Of a stretch of 64,000 bases of DNA, positions 1 to 12,395 are shown one piece after another (within the stretch, counting starts at the first letter, position 1; every line of letters begins with the position of its first letter). Location of the stretch: the NCBI GenBank assembly GCA_003013855.2, contig PVNU02002850.1, forward strand, positions 3,100,001-3,164,000, given 5' to 3'. The translations under genes and the position numbers were made by a program. The stretch comes from Liriodendron chinense. Lineage: Eukaryota > Streptophyta > Magnoliopsida > Magnoliales > Magnoliaceae. Below the pieces are notes generated by a model. The model did not search any database and had not been told where the DNA came from. It saw only the letters and a list, made by a program, of their open reading frames with translations.

Positions 1-2149
1 AATACATGATGCATGATGTAGACACTCCACCTGAATCATGAGATACTACTACCTAACTGTTCGGTTATGCATTGATAAAACCGCACTTAGAACCCTTGAT
101 CACCATTGGACACCTAAGAAAATTCAAAGGTAGAACCCCTGGCCCGTCCCAAACTAGACTACTGAGCCTAATTAAGAGATTCCCAACTCCTAGTTCTTTA
201 ATAAGAACCATTGATCAACACTCACTAGAGTCCACAACCCAAGAAGTGTTTTGATAAAACCGCACTTGTCCGCAAAAGAAAGCTTCGCAAGACAACCAGG
301 AAAAAAAAGACATTAGGCTTACACCTTCCTTAAAGGGTAATGAACGATTTGGATCACCAATCACCAACCCTATAAGCTAAAAGTCTGCTTTACAAGAGAC
401 AAAAGAAAAGGGGAAAATGTTGGAGAAATGTCGTTGGGCCAAAACACAAGATTAACATACCGTTGATCGGTTGACGGCCACCTGACACTCTTTCCACCAA
501 CCGAAATCTATATCCCCTCTTACAGATCTTGCATGATAAAAAAACTAAGTGTCTATTGTCGACTCACGACGAGCCCATGATTTTTATCTATAAATTCGAC
601 CCTTAGCACTCAATGAAGCAATGGTAACATGTCCCAAGAGACTAAAGATACGTTACAAAATGAGTCAAGAAAAGGGACTCTACCTTCTAAAACCTGAAAA
701 CTTTCACATAAATGCCTAAATCCCGCTCAACCTAGTGAAGTCATCTTTGGAAAGTCAATCCATCAAAGAATGTCAGCCAAACCCGAAATAGGGCAAGAAT
801 CAAGGACATCCGACTATCCATTTTGAATAAAAGAGGTGTCTGATTTTTCTCTTTCTTTCTCACATCTCAATCAAGCTTAAAATGCAATCCATTCCACACA
901 TTCCCAGCATACTATCTATCATCATCTACAGTTATGCTTATGTGCATCTTTTTATCTATCTTGTTCGCTTGCCTAGGGTCTCTTAATTCCACGTGGCAAG
1001 GTTAAGATTTATTTTATTTTTGCATACCCAGTCCTCTTATAGGACTAAGTGAATCATGGCTAGACATATAATACCACCGCAAATTTAAATTCCCTTAAAA
1101 GTTGCATATCCCGTAAAATAGAGACTGCACATTATGCAGATAGAAGAGGGTGTGTAACCCCTTCCTCTTCAATAACTGAGAACCTTACCTAGACCTTTGC
1201 AATCGTAGGCCCATTATAGGAGTCATTTGGATAAGGGGATTTCACAATCTCCCAATCTCGAGTCAAATCTACAAGCTCTAGCCAACTGTGGATACAAGCA
1301 AGTCTGATCAACTAATGGCAACTCCAAAAATTCAAACATACCCTTTTCTGGTCACCTACTAAGGAACAACGTGTAGCCAAATCAAATCATAAACACCTCA
1401 CCCTATGCCAAAGAGTCGTGCATGCTAGTTTCCTCCTCTCCTCACGAAGGACTGCATCAGGATGGGAGTCGAGCCCACGGCCGAATGGCCGAGATTGGCC
1501 CAAAATGGACTACAGTTCTGTTGATCCATAAAGTTAATCATCTTCGGTTTGCATTAATGGCCTCCTCAAATTTTGCCTTTGGACTTTTATGGTTCTAAGA
1601 TCAGCCTGAGAGTGGCATTGTCGGAATGTTACATGTTAGGTAGTCCTGGAGACCTGGACTATGGAGTAAGGATACGAGTAGACATGTCATCTAATTAGCT
1701 GATCCGACCTGCTAGATTTCTCTTAAACAATTTGTCCTCTCCGTATGACTACATTGGCAAGCATTAAATCATATAATACTTTTGGTCAAAGCAAATATTG
1801 AAGTCAAGAGTAGTTCCAATCATGTTTGTGGTGGGATGGCTACACATTTTTATTTTACTTTTGACTGAGATATAAATATAACTATCTAAATATTTACAAA
1901 GTAGAGCCTTATAATTACCACGTACAATAGATACCCAGTAACTATCCATATACCATTTAAACGTAACATAAATGATCACTCTAGTGCAATAAGTAAGATT
2001 TTTTTTAACTAGACATTTATTTCTTGTTTGTGTCTAGGAAAGTCATACATGAGTAGTAATCACATGTTTTTTGGGTCACCACCATTTGTTCTGTGGTTAT
2101 TGTGGACTATTTACAAACACCAAGCAATATTTCAATGTTCATCCTAGGA
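1..2149. other. Unrecognised AT-rich intergenic DNA
   Basis: No convincing coding region, LTR terminus or terminal inverted repeat was found. The only open frames are under 75 codons and resemble no family I know. A short phrase (gataaaaccgcactt) occurs twice, near 75-90 and 250-265, so an old local duplication is possible. It could be decayed transposon or true intergenic DNA. Confidence 0.5.
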
Positions 2150-2154
2150 CCCAG

Positions 2155-3735
2155 TGTTCGCTTCCCCAAGTGTAGGGTTGCGATGTAGTAATAATCTCGG
2201 TAAGACCTGAGGTCGATCCACAGGGACTTATGTAGGAATTCACAAATACTTTCAATAGTTTCTGTTGACAAGCTAACAACCAGATTTGAGATGATTGATT
2301 TAAATAGTAATTTTGAACTAAACTGAAGTAATCAATTAATAAAAAGGCACTAGGGGTTCAAGGATCCACTTGTAGCAATCCTTGATGCTCAATTCATTGT
2401 GGTCTCACACTTTCTCAACTAGAATCGAAATTAAGATCTATCTAGTCGGATGATAGAGCAGTTAAACCAACAATCTACTATATGTAAGATCCATGTATAT
2501 GATTCACTCAATGCAAGCTAGGACGAGCATACTCAATTGCATAGGTCAGTCCTAATTCCAATAGGCTAAGATCACAATCATAACCATCATTAAATCCTGT
2601 CACAAGAAAAAACTAGATTATGATTTGAACTTATTCAAATCACATACACTGTCCCACATAGTACAGAATTTCCAGAAAAAGTAGAACTTTGGTAGGAAGT
2701 TCCCACATGAAAATCATAGTACTAGAGCGTACTCCAATTCCTTGGATCATACAGGTCTAGACTAGTTCACAACAATTAAGAACTCAAGCAATTCTTCCAA
2801 ACATCCATGAGTCATCATAGGACTAAGAAAAACTACATAGAACTTGAATTAAACTTCAAACCATTGTTCATAAACATGAAATCCAACTTAAAACCAATTT
2901 AAATGAATTGAAACATCTTAGATTCACTACAAGCTTCACCTCTTAGCCCTAGCTAAGAGGTTTAGCCATTTATAATCCAAGGAAACATGAAACAAACTAA
3001 GGAAAACATAAAAATAGTAAACAAACTAGGAGGAATTGTGGAACTCCGAAATCCACTTCCGCCGCCTCCCACCATGCTTAATCCATTCTTCGATGCCCTA
3101 GGAACAATCCCTAGGAGTCCTTTTATAGTGGGGATGCTCCGCAGCGTTAGGAATCATCTAAAATTTGCGTAAGAGTACGCAGTGCGCAGAGAAAATCGGC
3201 ACCCAAAATATAAACAGTGCTGTCTTACGCATGGCCGACCGGTCACGATCGGTCAAACCTCTCTGTTTGACAGTCCAGAGTGCTCTGGAGGTTTCCTGAG
3301 TTGATGGCCGACCGGTCAAGACCGGTCGGACTGGCTTATCACATGTCCAGCAGTGCACAGGGCCTGTTGGCCGACCGGTCAAGACCAGTCGGACCATGTT
3401 GCTAGGTGTCCAGAGGGTTCAACTAGGATCAAGGGAAGATGGCCGACCGGTCTAGACCGATCATGGCCCTCTTGGCCGATCGGTCACGACCGGTCTTGGC
3501 TCCTTTTCTTCTTCATTTCTTTCTTTCTTTCTTCTCTCTGCTTTCTTCTTTCTTTGGCCCACCTTGGGTCTTCATTCAAAGCTCCTAAGTAGACCCTTTT
3601 GGTCTCCTATTGAGTGAAGTCCACTCTCATTCCTTGCAATTACAAAACCTGTATTAGATTAGTCGTTAATTCATGAAAACCTTGCATAATGAGTGATGAC
3701 TTGGGGTTAGAATATGCACAATTAAGAGCTCAACA
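2155..3735 (-). mobile_element. Solo LTR, same family as the 35874-43064 element
   Basis: The sequence starts TGTTCGC and ends GCTCAACA. It is flanked by a perfect 5-bp duplication, CCCAG, at 2150-2154 and 3736-3740. It is clearly related to the 2.1-kb LTRs of the non-autonomous element at 35874-43064 (shared gatgtagtaataatc, gaggtcgatccacaggga and aattaagagctcaaca blocks) but is about 0.5 kb shorter. Read as an LTR it lies on the minus strand, with a TATA-like ACTATAAAAGG near 3119-3129. A solo LTR with intact TSD indicates unequal recombination between two LTRs that removed the interior. It also contains five copies of a paired GACCGGTC motif (3237-3495). Confidence 0.93.
3237..3495. repeat. 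Five paired GACCGGTC palindromes in the solo LTR
   Basis: Five sites at 3237, 3310, 3373, 3445 and 3478 each consist of two 8-bp near-palindromes (consensus GACCGGTC) separated by exactly 2 bp, so their centres lie 10 bp apart. At every site at least one half is an exact GACCGGTC. Most are preceded by TGGCC. The spacing between sites varies (33-73 bp), so this is not a simple tandem repeat. The role is unknown; a binding site for a dimeric protein is one possibility. Confidence 0.8.
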
Positions 3736-3798
3736 CCCAGCAAAGTTTTCAAGCTTTTTCCTACTTCTTAATTAGGCCTCAAATTTCAGGGAGAACAT

Positions 3799-4421
3799 TA
3801 GGGCTCTCAATGGGTTGAATCTGGATCAGATCCAGTTGGATCCGGCTCTAAGTCCTTATATATGTAGACAAATTCGAATCAGATTCGGATCCAACTTGGA
3901 TCCTAAAAGGTGATATCCATATCCGATCCATTTTCGATTCAAAATCCATATAACCATTGGATTCGAGTCAGATCTATGTCCAAATCCAAAAAACATTACA
4001 AATCTAAAAATATATATAATATAATATATTTAATTTAGTAGAAACAGGATGTAAATCCCATTATTTACTGTGGTATGGTCGACCTAAGAGTGGCATGTCT
4101 CAATTTTTAAACATGGCCTAAAATAAACTGTAAAACGGATGGCCAGCATGAATATAACATATACAGTAAGGTGACAATGAGTCAGATCTTAATTGGATTC
4201 GGATCAAACTCGGATATGTTCTTATGAATCCAAATCCGGTCCATTTAAGTAATCGGACCTATTTTAAGATCCAAATCCGGTCCATTTAAGTAATCGGACC
4301 TATTTTAAGATCCAAATTTGGTCCATTTAAGTAATTGGACCTATTTTAAGATCCAAATCCGCATTATATGGATTCGGAGCGAATCAGATCTCGGATCTGA
4401 CCCACTCCATTGAGAGCCCTA
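3799..4421. mobile_element. hAT-type MITE with 8-bp TSD
   Basis: The ends are inverted repeats: TAGGGCTCTCAATGG at 3799 and its complement ending CCATTGAGAGCCCTA at 4421. Flanking 8-mers GAGAACAT (3791-3798) and GATAACAT (4422-4429) match at 7 of 8 positions, which fits a hAT-superfamily target duplication. There is no coding potential, so it is non-autonomous. It contains a 41-bp triplication at 4228-4350. A related single end (TAGGGCTCCCAATG) is visible near 8350, suggesting a truncated second copy. Confidence 0.85.
4228..4350. repeat. 41-bp tandem repeat, three copies
   Basis: Units begin at 4228, 4269 and 4310 with ATCCAAATCCGGTCC and end with ACCTATTTTAAG. A partial fourth copy starts at 4351. 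The third copy has a few C-to-T type changes. The array lies inside the hAT-type MITE. Confidence 0.92.
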
Positions 4422-5066
4422 GATAACATCTTGTATTGCTCTTTACATATGAGATTTTCATCTTTACGGTACTATTACATAGGAATACAATGTAATAATA
4501 GAGTAACATTTATTGTATGAATGTTGGAGGAGCCCGGTTCTAATACAAATGAGGGTAGGTTATGCTAAAACTACAAAGGGGGCATTTGCGTCTTTTCCCA
4601 AAAAAACCAACAAGCAATGAGAGTATCTACGTATTTTCCCAAAAAAAACCAACCGCAGTGAGAGTACACTCGCGAATTGAAATTGTCCTTCACACTTGCG
4701 TTTATTACAACTCTACCCTTAAATTTTGGAAACGCCTATACAAGCTTGTCTCGAGGCCACTTTCAATAGATTCACTGATCAACATCGTCCATCCTAATGC
4801 TTATGATCTTTTCTTATCAAAGGAAGAAAAAATGAAGTTGATGTAACAAGTAGGCTGGTCTCAGCAATGGATTCTTTTCTGACCATTAAACTAATACCGT
4901 CCGTTTTCATGGCGTTGTGGTTCACCTGATCATTATATATGTCCAATATTTTTGCACATGACAGTGTAATCCTTGAAGTTGAATGGATAGAATGGATAAT
5001 CAAAAACAGTCTTGCGGGCCATACATGCCCTTGGATCAGTGAGTTGCTAGGATATTGTTGATTCTA

Positions 5067-5816
5067 GTGTTACCCGGGTAATACACCATTTGGTGTTCTC
5101 CTCACCGTGTGTAGTCATTTGTGAATTTTTTTTTTTTTTTTTATTTTTTGAAGATCCAAATTACCTGTCCAATTTTTCATCTGTTTTTAGGACCAACTTC
5201 CAAATATTAAGTGGATCCAAATCTTTTGTGGACCGCACCACTTGGAAACAATTATTAATAGCCATTTAAAGGTGGACATGACCCAACCTTCATTGGACCA
5301 TCATCATCAAACTCATCAATCTATATCGTTCATCCATTTTTTCCCTACTTTCTGTCACAGGAGAAAAATTGATGTTGATAGGTCTAACATATCAAAAGCT
5401 CTAATAGACCACACCATAGGAAAACAATGAACTGAATTTCTATCATTGATTTATTATTGGGGACACAGAAGTTTTGGATGAAGCTGATATTTGTGTTTTT
5501 ACTTAATCTAGTCCATATGATCTTATGACAAGGTTGGATGAAAGTAAACATCACTATAGGGGCCTAGGAAGGTTTCAACAGTGGAAATCATTATTCCCAG
5601 TGTTTCCTCACTGTGGGAGCCTAGGAAGGTTTCAACAGTGGAAATCATTATTCCCACTATTTCTTGTGGCATGGTCCACTTGAACTTTGAATATGTTACA
5701 ATTTTAGGTTCAACCCATAAAATGAGTTGGAAAGTCAAATAGATAAATAACACACTGATGACAGTCGGCCCCACGAGTTGAGGGTAGCACGCTTTAAGGT
5801 GTTACTCACGTAACAC
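5067..5816. mobile_element. Probable long-TIR MITE
   Basis: The left end reads GTGTTACCCGGGTAATACACC and the right end, reversed, GTGTTACGTGAGTAACACC. The interior shows phrases common to the other MITEs here, such as 'gatccaaatcttttgtggacc' and 'ggttggatgaaagtaaaca'. No clean target duplication was found. A 57-bp direct duplication (CCTAGGAAGGTTTCAACAG) starts at 5563 and again at 5620. There is no coding potential. Confidence 0.55.
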
Positions 5817-7283
5817 ATGATCATCCTCCTCAATCATTTCCTTAGATGGCACTTAATCTATATTTTTTTGTGTTTACCAGATGACACTGTATTTGTGTTT
5901 CCTGGATGACACTGTATTTTTTTTATGTTTCCTGGATGACATCGTCTGTGACATATCCAATCCGTCCATTTTTTTTTTTTTGTATGACCATATTAGTACA
6001 TTATTATCAAAGAATGATTATCCAAAATTTATGTGGAACAAAACATACGTAAAAATATGGACATTTGGTGTTTCAACTAAGATTTTACGATGCTTCGGTT
6101 TTTATGTGGTGTCGTCCACTTGAGAATTTAATATGCTTCAGTTTTGAGATCCACACCTACAATTATCTGTTAAGATAATTGGACGGAGTGGATAAAATAT
6201 GTAAATCACATTGGGCCCTATAAACCTTTTCCCACCCATTATCTGACCCTTTCCCGCCCATTCTAAGGTTAGGCCAGGAAAACCTTAGTGGGTAGAAACC
6301 TTTACCATGTGGGGCCCACCTTGTTGTATTTTTTGTATGTCAAATCCCACACTCTTTGTTTTTTATCTATCTATTTTGAAGATCTTAATCGTTAGTCCAT
6401 TATTCATGTCTTTTTAAGGCCCAATCCCAAATATTAAGTCAATCCAAATCTTTGTTGGACCTACGACATTGAAAAGATTTGTTAATGCCCTATCAAAACC
6501 TTGAATTCCTTTTAAATCCCTCTAAGAGCTGAATCTACTTTGCTTTTTGGATAAATCTCTTAAATTATTTGTCAAAATAGAACAATGGTAAAGATGTTTG
6601 GAATTTATTTAGTATGTACTCCAAAGTTAGTAGGTGTACCCTCTTTTAATGAAGCATTAACTTAAGTTTTTAAGTGTGCCTGAGTGAACTCTATGAGGGC
6701 CCACCATGATTTACTTATTTTATCCACTTCGTCCATCCATATTAATATATATTTTTCACTTTTGGATCCAAAAATTGTAGTATATAAAAAATCTCAAATG
6801 GACCACTCCACAGGATAATTGTGAACTGAATGTATATTGTTGAAAAATTCTTTAAGGCCCCAAAACTGATGCCTGAAGACTGAAATTTTTTTCCCATTCA
6901 TGTAGGTCTGTGTGATGTCATGAACAGGTTGCTGAGCAGTGAGAAGTTTGAATGTTGGAAATTTTGAATGGCAAATAAACATCATTGTGAGCCTTAGGAA
7001 AGATTCTATGGTGGAAATCATTATTTGAACTGTTTCCTATGACATGGATCCACTTGAGATTTTTATATGCTTCAACTTTATGCTCAAACCCTAAAACAAT
7101 TTGAAACAACAGATGGACTGGCATGGATAAACTACAAACATTCTCAACACATCATCAGGTTATTTGTCATTATTTTATGGTATTATCGAAAAATTGAAGT
7201 AAATCCAATGATCAAGGTGGATCATACCATAAGAAACATTAAGGAGTGACCTTCTTGCCATGAAGGAAAAAAATAGATATCAG
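5817..7283. repeat. Diverged MITE-derived DNA
   Basis: This holds fragments of the same MITE families: 'ggggcccacc', 'tccatccat', 'caaatggaccactccacagg', 'gatgtcatgaacaggttg'. A short threefold repeat around 'tttcctggatgacact' occurs at 5880-5945. I could not delimit complete elements. The longest open frames (about 80 codons) are within these repeats and are not credible genes. Confidence 0.5.
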
Positions 7284-8034
7284 TGTTAATGTCGAAAACT
7301 GGTTACAAGTAACGAGGTAAACGATAGGAAAGATCCCTGCACGATACTCCAAAGATAGCTTCATTGAGTTCGCCTGATAATCAAAGATAAAACTAAGGGT
7401 GGCCAACGCTTGGCCATTAGCCCTCTAATGCTTAAGTCAGTGATGAAGCTTTAACAAAGATGAAGTGTGAAACGTGGGCTAAGATGTTGCATACCTTTCA
7501 TTGTAAATAGGAAACCCTATTTATAAAGATCCTGCTGGAGTAATCTGTTACGTATATGGTTAAGATTCTTCCTGATTTCATAGGATAAGATGTTATCTTA
7601 TCCAATTCTATGCAGGTTGAAAACATAGATGATCACTATACTTAATGTAGATCCCTCTAATCTTGTATAGACGGAACTGATACGTATAAACAAATCGAAG
7701 TGGATTTGTAATTTAGACCAACTCTTGAACTATATGAGCTGCTGGGACTACAGGCTCGAGTATATAATCTTGACAACTGATTAGCGACCAGACCTGCTAG
7801 AATATGACCTATATAGTCAGATAATTGACTAGTGATCAGGTCTGCTCGAATAGTCTTAAGGAATCGAGACTGCTACCCACTCTTACTCACTGAATAAGAT
7901 ATCTCATGTTGGTCTGCTTGCAAGTCTGAGTTTCAGAACAATGGCGCTCGCATGTCGGTCAAGTAAAACTGCTCAATGAGGCTACTTATTTACTTATGAG
8001 AACTGTAGACTTTGACCAACTTTATTCTATTACA
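7284..8034 (-). mobile_element. Solo LTR related to the second Tat element
   Basis: It starts TGTTAATGTCGAAAACTGG and ends ACTTTATTCTATTACA. These match, in reverse orientation, the ends of the LTRs at 43191 and 54201 (TGTTATAGAATAAAGTTGG ... GACGTTAACA). Internal matches include gtgaaacgtgggctaagatg and gttatcttatc. The flanking 5-mers ATCAG and ACCAG agree at 4 of 5 positions. A TATA-like TTTATAAATAG lies near 7514-7524 on the minus strand. No internal domain remains, so it is a solo LTR. Confidence 0.85.
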
Positions 8035-8680
8035 ACCAGGTTAATCCAAAACCTTGATTTCCCATTAAATGTAAACTTTGCATTGCCCATCATCATTTAT
8101 GTATATATCAACTCCTTTCATGCACTTTATCAGATAATTTTATGACTAGACCCCAAAATTGAAGCATATCCAATGCTCTATTGGACCATACCATAAGAAA
8201 CAATGTGAATATGTACAGTTAAAAAAAATACTTGGGGACCTCAGAAGTTTTGGACGAAGATGATACTTGTATTTTCCCATCATCCATATTTGTATGATCT
8301 CATAGACAATTTGATGAAAAATAATCATTATTATGGGCACTGGGAAGGTTTAGGGCTCCCAATGTGTTGGTTATGGATTGGATCCAGCTCCAATTCTGAA
8401 AATCTGCAGCAATATTCAGATCCAATTCGAATCCGTCTCATGGATTCAAAAGGTGATATCTATATCTGATCCACTTACAAACAACCAGATCCATTTCATA
8501 TCCAAAAAATCAAAATCTCAAGTTGACCATACCACATGAATCATCAATGTATGATTATTAGAAACTTGTTATGGGCCATAGAAGTTATGGAATGATGTGG
8601 TCCACCAGAAATTTGTATCTAATCAATCTCATGCCATCAAAATGTGCCCAAAAAATGGATGTACAAGGTGGGATAACACT
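8035..8680. repeat. MITE fragments between solo LTR and satellite
   Basis: This contains phrases typical of neighbouring MITEs ('tattggaccataccataagaaac', 'cttggggacctcagaagttttgg') and the truncated hAT-MITE end at about 8350 followed by 'ggatccagctcc', as in the 3799-4421 element. No complete element or gene was recognised. Confidence 0.5.
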
Positions 8681-10890
8681 AAGGGTCCATATCTGATTCA
8701 AGTGGGAGTTAGAATCCCTAGGTTGAAAAGTCGAAAAAGAGCAAATGCGCGAATAACCAGCTAGAATGCGTGCGAAATGTCTCCGACATGACTGTAGAGG
8801 TTAGCAAAGGGTCCACATCCGTTTCGATCCCAATCAGACTCAGTATACCAGACATCGAAAGTCATTAGGTGGGATCAGAGAACATAGGTCGAAGAGCCAA
8901 AAAAGAGTGAAGACGGGAATATCTAGCTGGAATGCGTGCGAAATTTCTCGGCATGACTGTAGAGGTTATCAAAGGGTCCACATCCGTTTTAATCTTAATC
9001 AGACTCAATATACCCGACATCGGAAGCCAGTAGGTGGGATCAGAGAACATAGGTTAAAGAGCCGAAAAAGAGCGAAGGCGGGAATAACTAGCTAAAATGG
9101 GTGTAAAATTTCTCCAAAATACCTGTAAAAGTTAGCAAAGGGTCCATATCCGTTTCGATCCCAATCAGACTCAATAGACCAAGCATCGAAAGACATTAGG
9201 TAGGATCAGAATCCCTAAGTTGAAAAGATGAAATAGAGTGAAGGCCTGAATAACTAGGTGGAATACGTGCGAAATTTCTTCGGCATGATTGTAGAGGTTA
9301 GCAAAGGGTTCATGTCCGTTTTGATCCCAATCAGACTCATTATACCCAACATCAGAAGCCAACAAGTGGGATCAAAATCTCAAGGTTGAAAAGCTGAAAA
9401 AGAACGAAGGCGTGAATAACCTGCTGGAATGCATGCGAAAGTTCTCCAACATGACTGTAGAGGTTGGCAAAGGGTCGACGTCTGTTTCGATCCCAATTAA
9501 ACTCAGTATACCATGCATCAGAAGCCCTCAGATCAAATCAGAATTCCTAGGTCGAAAAGCTGAAAAAGAGTTTAGGGGCGAATAACCCATTGGAATCCAT
9601 GCAAAATTTCTCCGACATGACTATAGAGGTTAGCAAAGGGTCCACGTCCATTTCGATCCCAATTAGACTCAGTATACTATGCGTCGGAAGCCATCAGGTG
9701 GGATTAGAGAACATAAGTCGAAAAGTAAAAAAAATAGCGAAAGCGCGAATAACCAGCCAGAATCCATGTAAATTTTTCTCTCGCATGACTGTAGAGGTTA
9801 GCAAAGGTTCCACATCCGTGTCGATCCAAATCAGACTCAATATACCTCGCATTGGAAGCCATCAGTTGGGATTAGAATCCTTAGGTCGAAAAGCCAAAAA
9901 AGAGCGAATGCGCGAATAACCAGCTGGAATGCATGCGAAATTTCTCTGGCATGACTATAGAGGTTAGAAAGGGTCCACGTCCGTTTTGACCCCAATCGGA
10001 CTCAATATCCCGGCATTCGAAGCCATCAGGTGTGATCAGAATCCGTAGGTCGAGGAGCCGAAAAAGAGCGAAGGTGGGAATATCCAGCTGGAATGCGTGC
10101 GAAATTTCTCCTGCATGATTGTAGAGGTTATCAAAGGGTCCACGTCCATTTCAATATAAATCAGACTCAGTATACCCAGCATCGAAAGCCATCAGGTGGG
10201 ATTAGAGAACATTGGTCGAAGAGCCGAAAAATAGTGAAGGAGGGAATAACTACCTAGAATGGGTGCGAAATTTCTCAGAAATACCTATAGAACTTAGTAA
10301 AGGTTCCATGTCCATTTTGATCCCAATCAGACTCAGTAGACCAAGCATCAGAAACCATCAGGTGGGATCAGAATTCCTAAGTCGAAAAGATAAAAAAAAG
10401 AGTGAAGGCATGAATAAGCAATTGGAATACGTGCAAAATTTCCGGCATGACTGTAGAGGTTATCAAAGGATTCATGTCCATTTCGATCCCAATCAGACTT
10501 AATATACCCGGCATCGGAAGCCAACAGGTGAGATCAGAATCCCTAGGTCGAAAAGCGGAAAAAGAGTTTAGGGGCCAATAACCCGCTGGAATCCATGCAA
10601 AATTTCTCCGGCATGACTATAGAGGTTAGCAAAGGGTCCACGTCCATTTCGATTCCAATCAGACTCAGTATACTACGCATCGGAAGCCATCATGTGGGAT
10701 CATAATCCCTAAGTCGAAAAGCCGAGAAGAGCTAATGCGCGAATAACCAGCCGGAATGCGTTCGAAATTTCTCCGACATGACTGTAGAGGTTAGCAAAGG
10801 GTCCACATCAGTTTCAATCCGAATCAGAGTCAATATACCCCACTTTGGAAGCCATCAGGTGGGATCATAATCCCTAGGTCGAAGAGCCAA
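8680..10890. repeat. Tandem array, ~166-bp monomer, with 7-unit higher-order repeat
   Basis: Monomer anchors (aggtcgaaaagccgaaaaagag and variants) fall near 8720, 8886, 9051, 9218, 9382, 9549, 9714, 9882, 10046, 10212, 10380, 10546, 10711 and 10876, a mean spacing of about 166 bp over 13 units. Each unit contains a version of 'gactgtagaggttagcaaagg' and 'aatcagactcagtatacc'. Individual units pair with the unit seven positions downstream: for example 'tgggtg...ctccaaaatacctgtaaaagtt' at 9051 pairs with 10212. The last two pair at six positions, implying one unit was lost. Open frames inside are by-products of the repeat. Confidence 0.92.
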
Positions 10891-10899
10891 GGATAAGGT

Positions 10900-11400
10900 G
10901 GGGATGTGATACACTAGAGTGAATCAAACACGGTCCTACTATTACCACAAGGCCCACCTTGATGTATGTATTTCGTATCAACACCGTCCATCCATTTTTT
11001 TAATTGTCCCAAAAGTGAAGCAGATCCAATTATCCGGTGAACCATACCATAGGAAACAGTGGTTATAGGATACCCCATGGTTAAAAACTTTTTCGGGCGC
11101 AAATTAAGGTTTCTGTGCTATTTGTTTGCCATCCAATCTATTGATGAGGTGACACACTTCTTGATGAAGGGAACAAAAAAAATATAAGCTTCATCAAACA
11201 CTTTTGCGGCCCATTAATGGACAATCACAACTGTTTACTATGGTATGGTCCTTATGATAGCTGGATTTGCTTCGTTAATAGGATAGTAACCAAAAATGAT
11301 ATGGGGAAACGAACAGACGGTGTGGATACAAAATTCATACATCAAGGTGGCCCCACATTAAAGGCCACACCGTCGTTTGTGCTTCATACTGCATCTCACT
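10900..11400. mobile_element. MITE of the locally abundant long-TIR family
   Basis: The halves are inverted copies: 'ggcccaccttgatgtatg' near 10951 pairs with 'cataCATCAAGGTGGCCCC' near 11337, and 'accgtccatccattt' pairs with 'acagacggtgtggata'. The interior has 'tatggtatggtcc' and 'ccataccataggaaacagt' in opposite orientation. The outer boundaries are approximate and I found no clear target duplication. It is non-coding. Confidence 0.6.
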
Positions 11401-11439
11401 GAATCCACTAGTGACGCTGCCATTATCCATGTGATTGGT

Positions 11440-11980
11440 GGTTGGTGATATTTTGGTCCGACCATGATGTAGATGTTTTATCCACGACGTCCATCCATTA
11501 TTTTAGAACATTTCAAGAATTGATCAAAAAATAAGGCAGATCTAAAACTCAGGTAGACCACACCACAGGAATGAATGTCCACCATTAAAAATATCGTAAG
11601 CCCACTGTGACAAACTACAACCCAAATCAGCCTGATTATTTTGAAGCATGACCAATGATGACATGAACAATCTAATGGACGGTGTCAATAATGGAAATTA
11701 ATGAAGGTGGGCCCCAATTGGCATTTATGGTGGGAAAATAAAAAATTGATGGCAATAACGTAATTAGAACACTTAACATGGGAGACTGATGGTTGCCATG
11801 CGTGTAGCGGCATCGCCTTCTTCCTCCTCCGCGAGAGTATCTTCAATATTTTAAAAATGACCGAACTGCCCATATCAAAACGGGTGAATGATGCGGAATT
11901 TTTCTCCTCTAGTGTGGTCCATCTTATATTTGGAATTAAACGGTTCTTAGAGACCAAAGAATATCCCACTGGATGAATGT
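11440..11980. repeat. MITE-derived DNA
   Basis: 'tgatgtagatgttttatccacgac' and 'aatgaaggtgggccccaatt' mark the two arms of a degenerate foldback element, with 'caggtagaccacaccacagg' inside. The terminal repeats are too diverged to set limits. No gene was seen. Confidence 0.45.
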
Positions 11981-12096
11981 AAGTAACGGTTTAAATATAA
12001 CAAAAAATATAATGTGGTCAATATAAATTGGTTTGTAGTTTTAGCCTAACCTACACTCCTTTGTAGTAGAATCTGCCTCAAGTTGGAGATCATTTA

Positions 12097-12296
12097 GGGG
12101 GCGTTTGGATCCTAAGTTACTTAAGATAAGCTACTTATGCCTTAAGTAGCTTATATTGAATTCTACTTATTAAACTAAAGTAATTTAAGTAACTTTAAAC
12201 AAAAAAAAGCTACTTATAAGTAATTATAAACCAAACTTACTTATCTACTATTGTAAGTAGAAAAAGTAACTTATTTGGTGGTATCCAAACGGGCTC
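12097..12296. mobile_element. PIF/Harbinger (Tourist-like) MITE
   Basis: This is a 200-bp element with TIRs GGGGGCGTTTGG and, at the right end, CCAAACGGGCTC, flanked by the 3-bp duplication TTA at 12094-12096 and 12297-12299. TTA target duplications with GGGCCCGTTTGG-like ends are the usual signature of Tourist-like MITEs. The interior is AT-rich and self-complementary (AAGTAGCTTA / TAAGTTACTT). Confidence 0.85.
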
Positions 12297-12395
12297 TTAT
12301 TGTTGTGAATTTCCTGATTAGTAGTTATAATAAAAGTGATGTATAATATGACAATTATTTAAATAGATTGCTTGTTGCTTTTCTCTCTTTATGGT

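Noticed and set aside
4228..4350. CRISPR-like direct repeats
   Set aside because: The three 41-bp units are directly adjacent with no spacers, inside a plant MITE. CRISPR is not expected in a plant nuclear genome.
9590..10502. Repeated 96-109 codon ORFs in the satellite array
   Set aside because: They follow the ~166-bp unit, which is not a multiple of three, and stops vary between units. No sign of protein selection.
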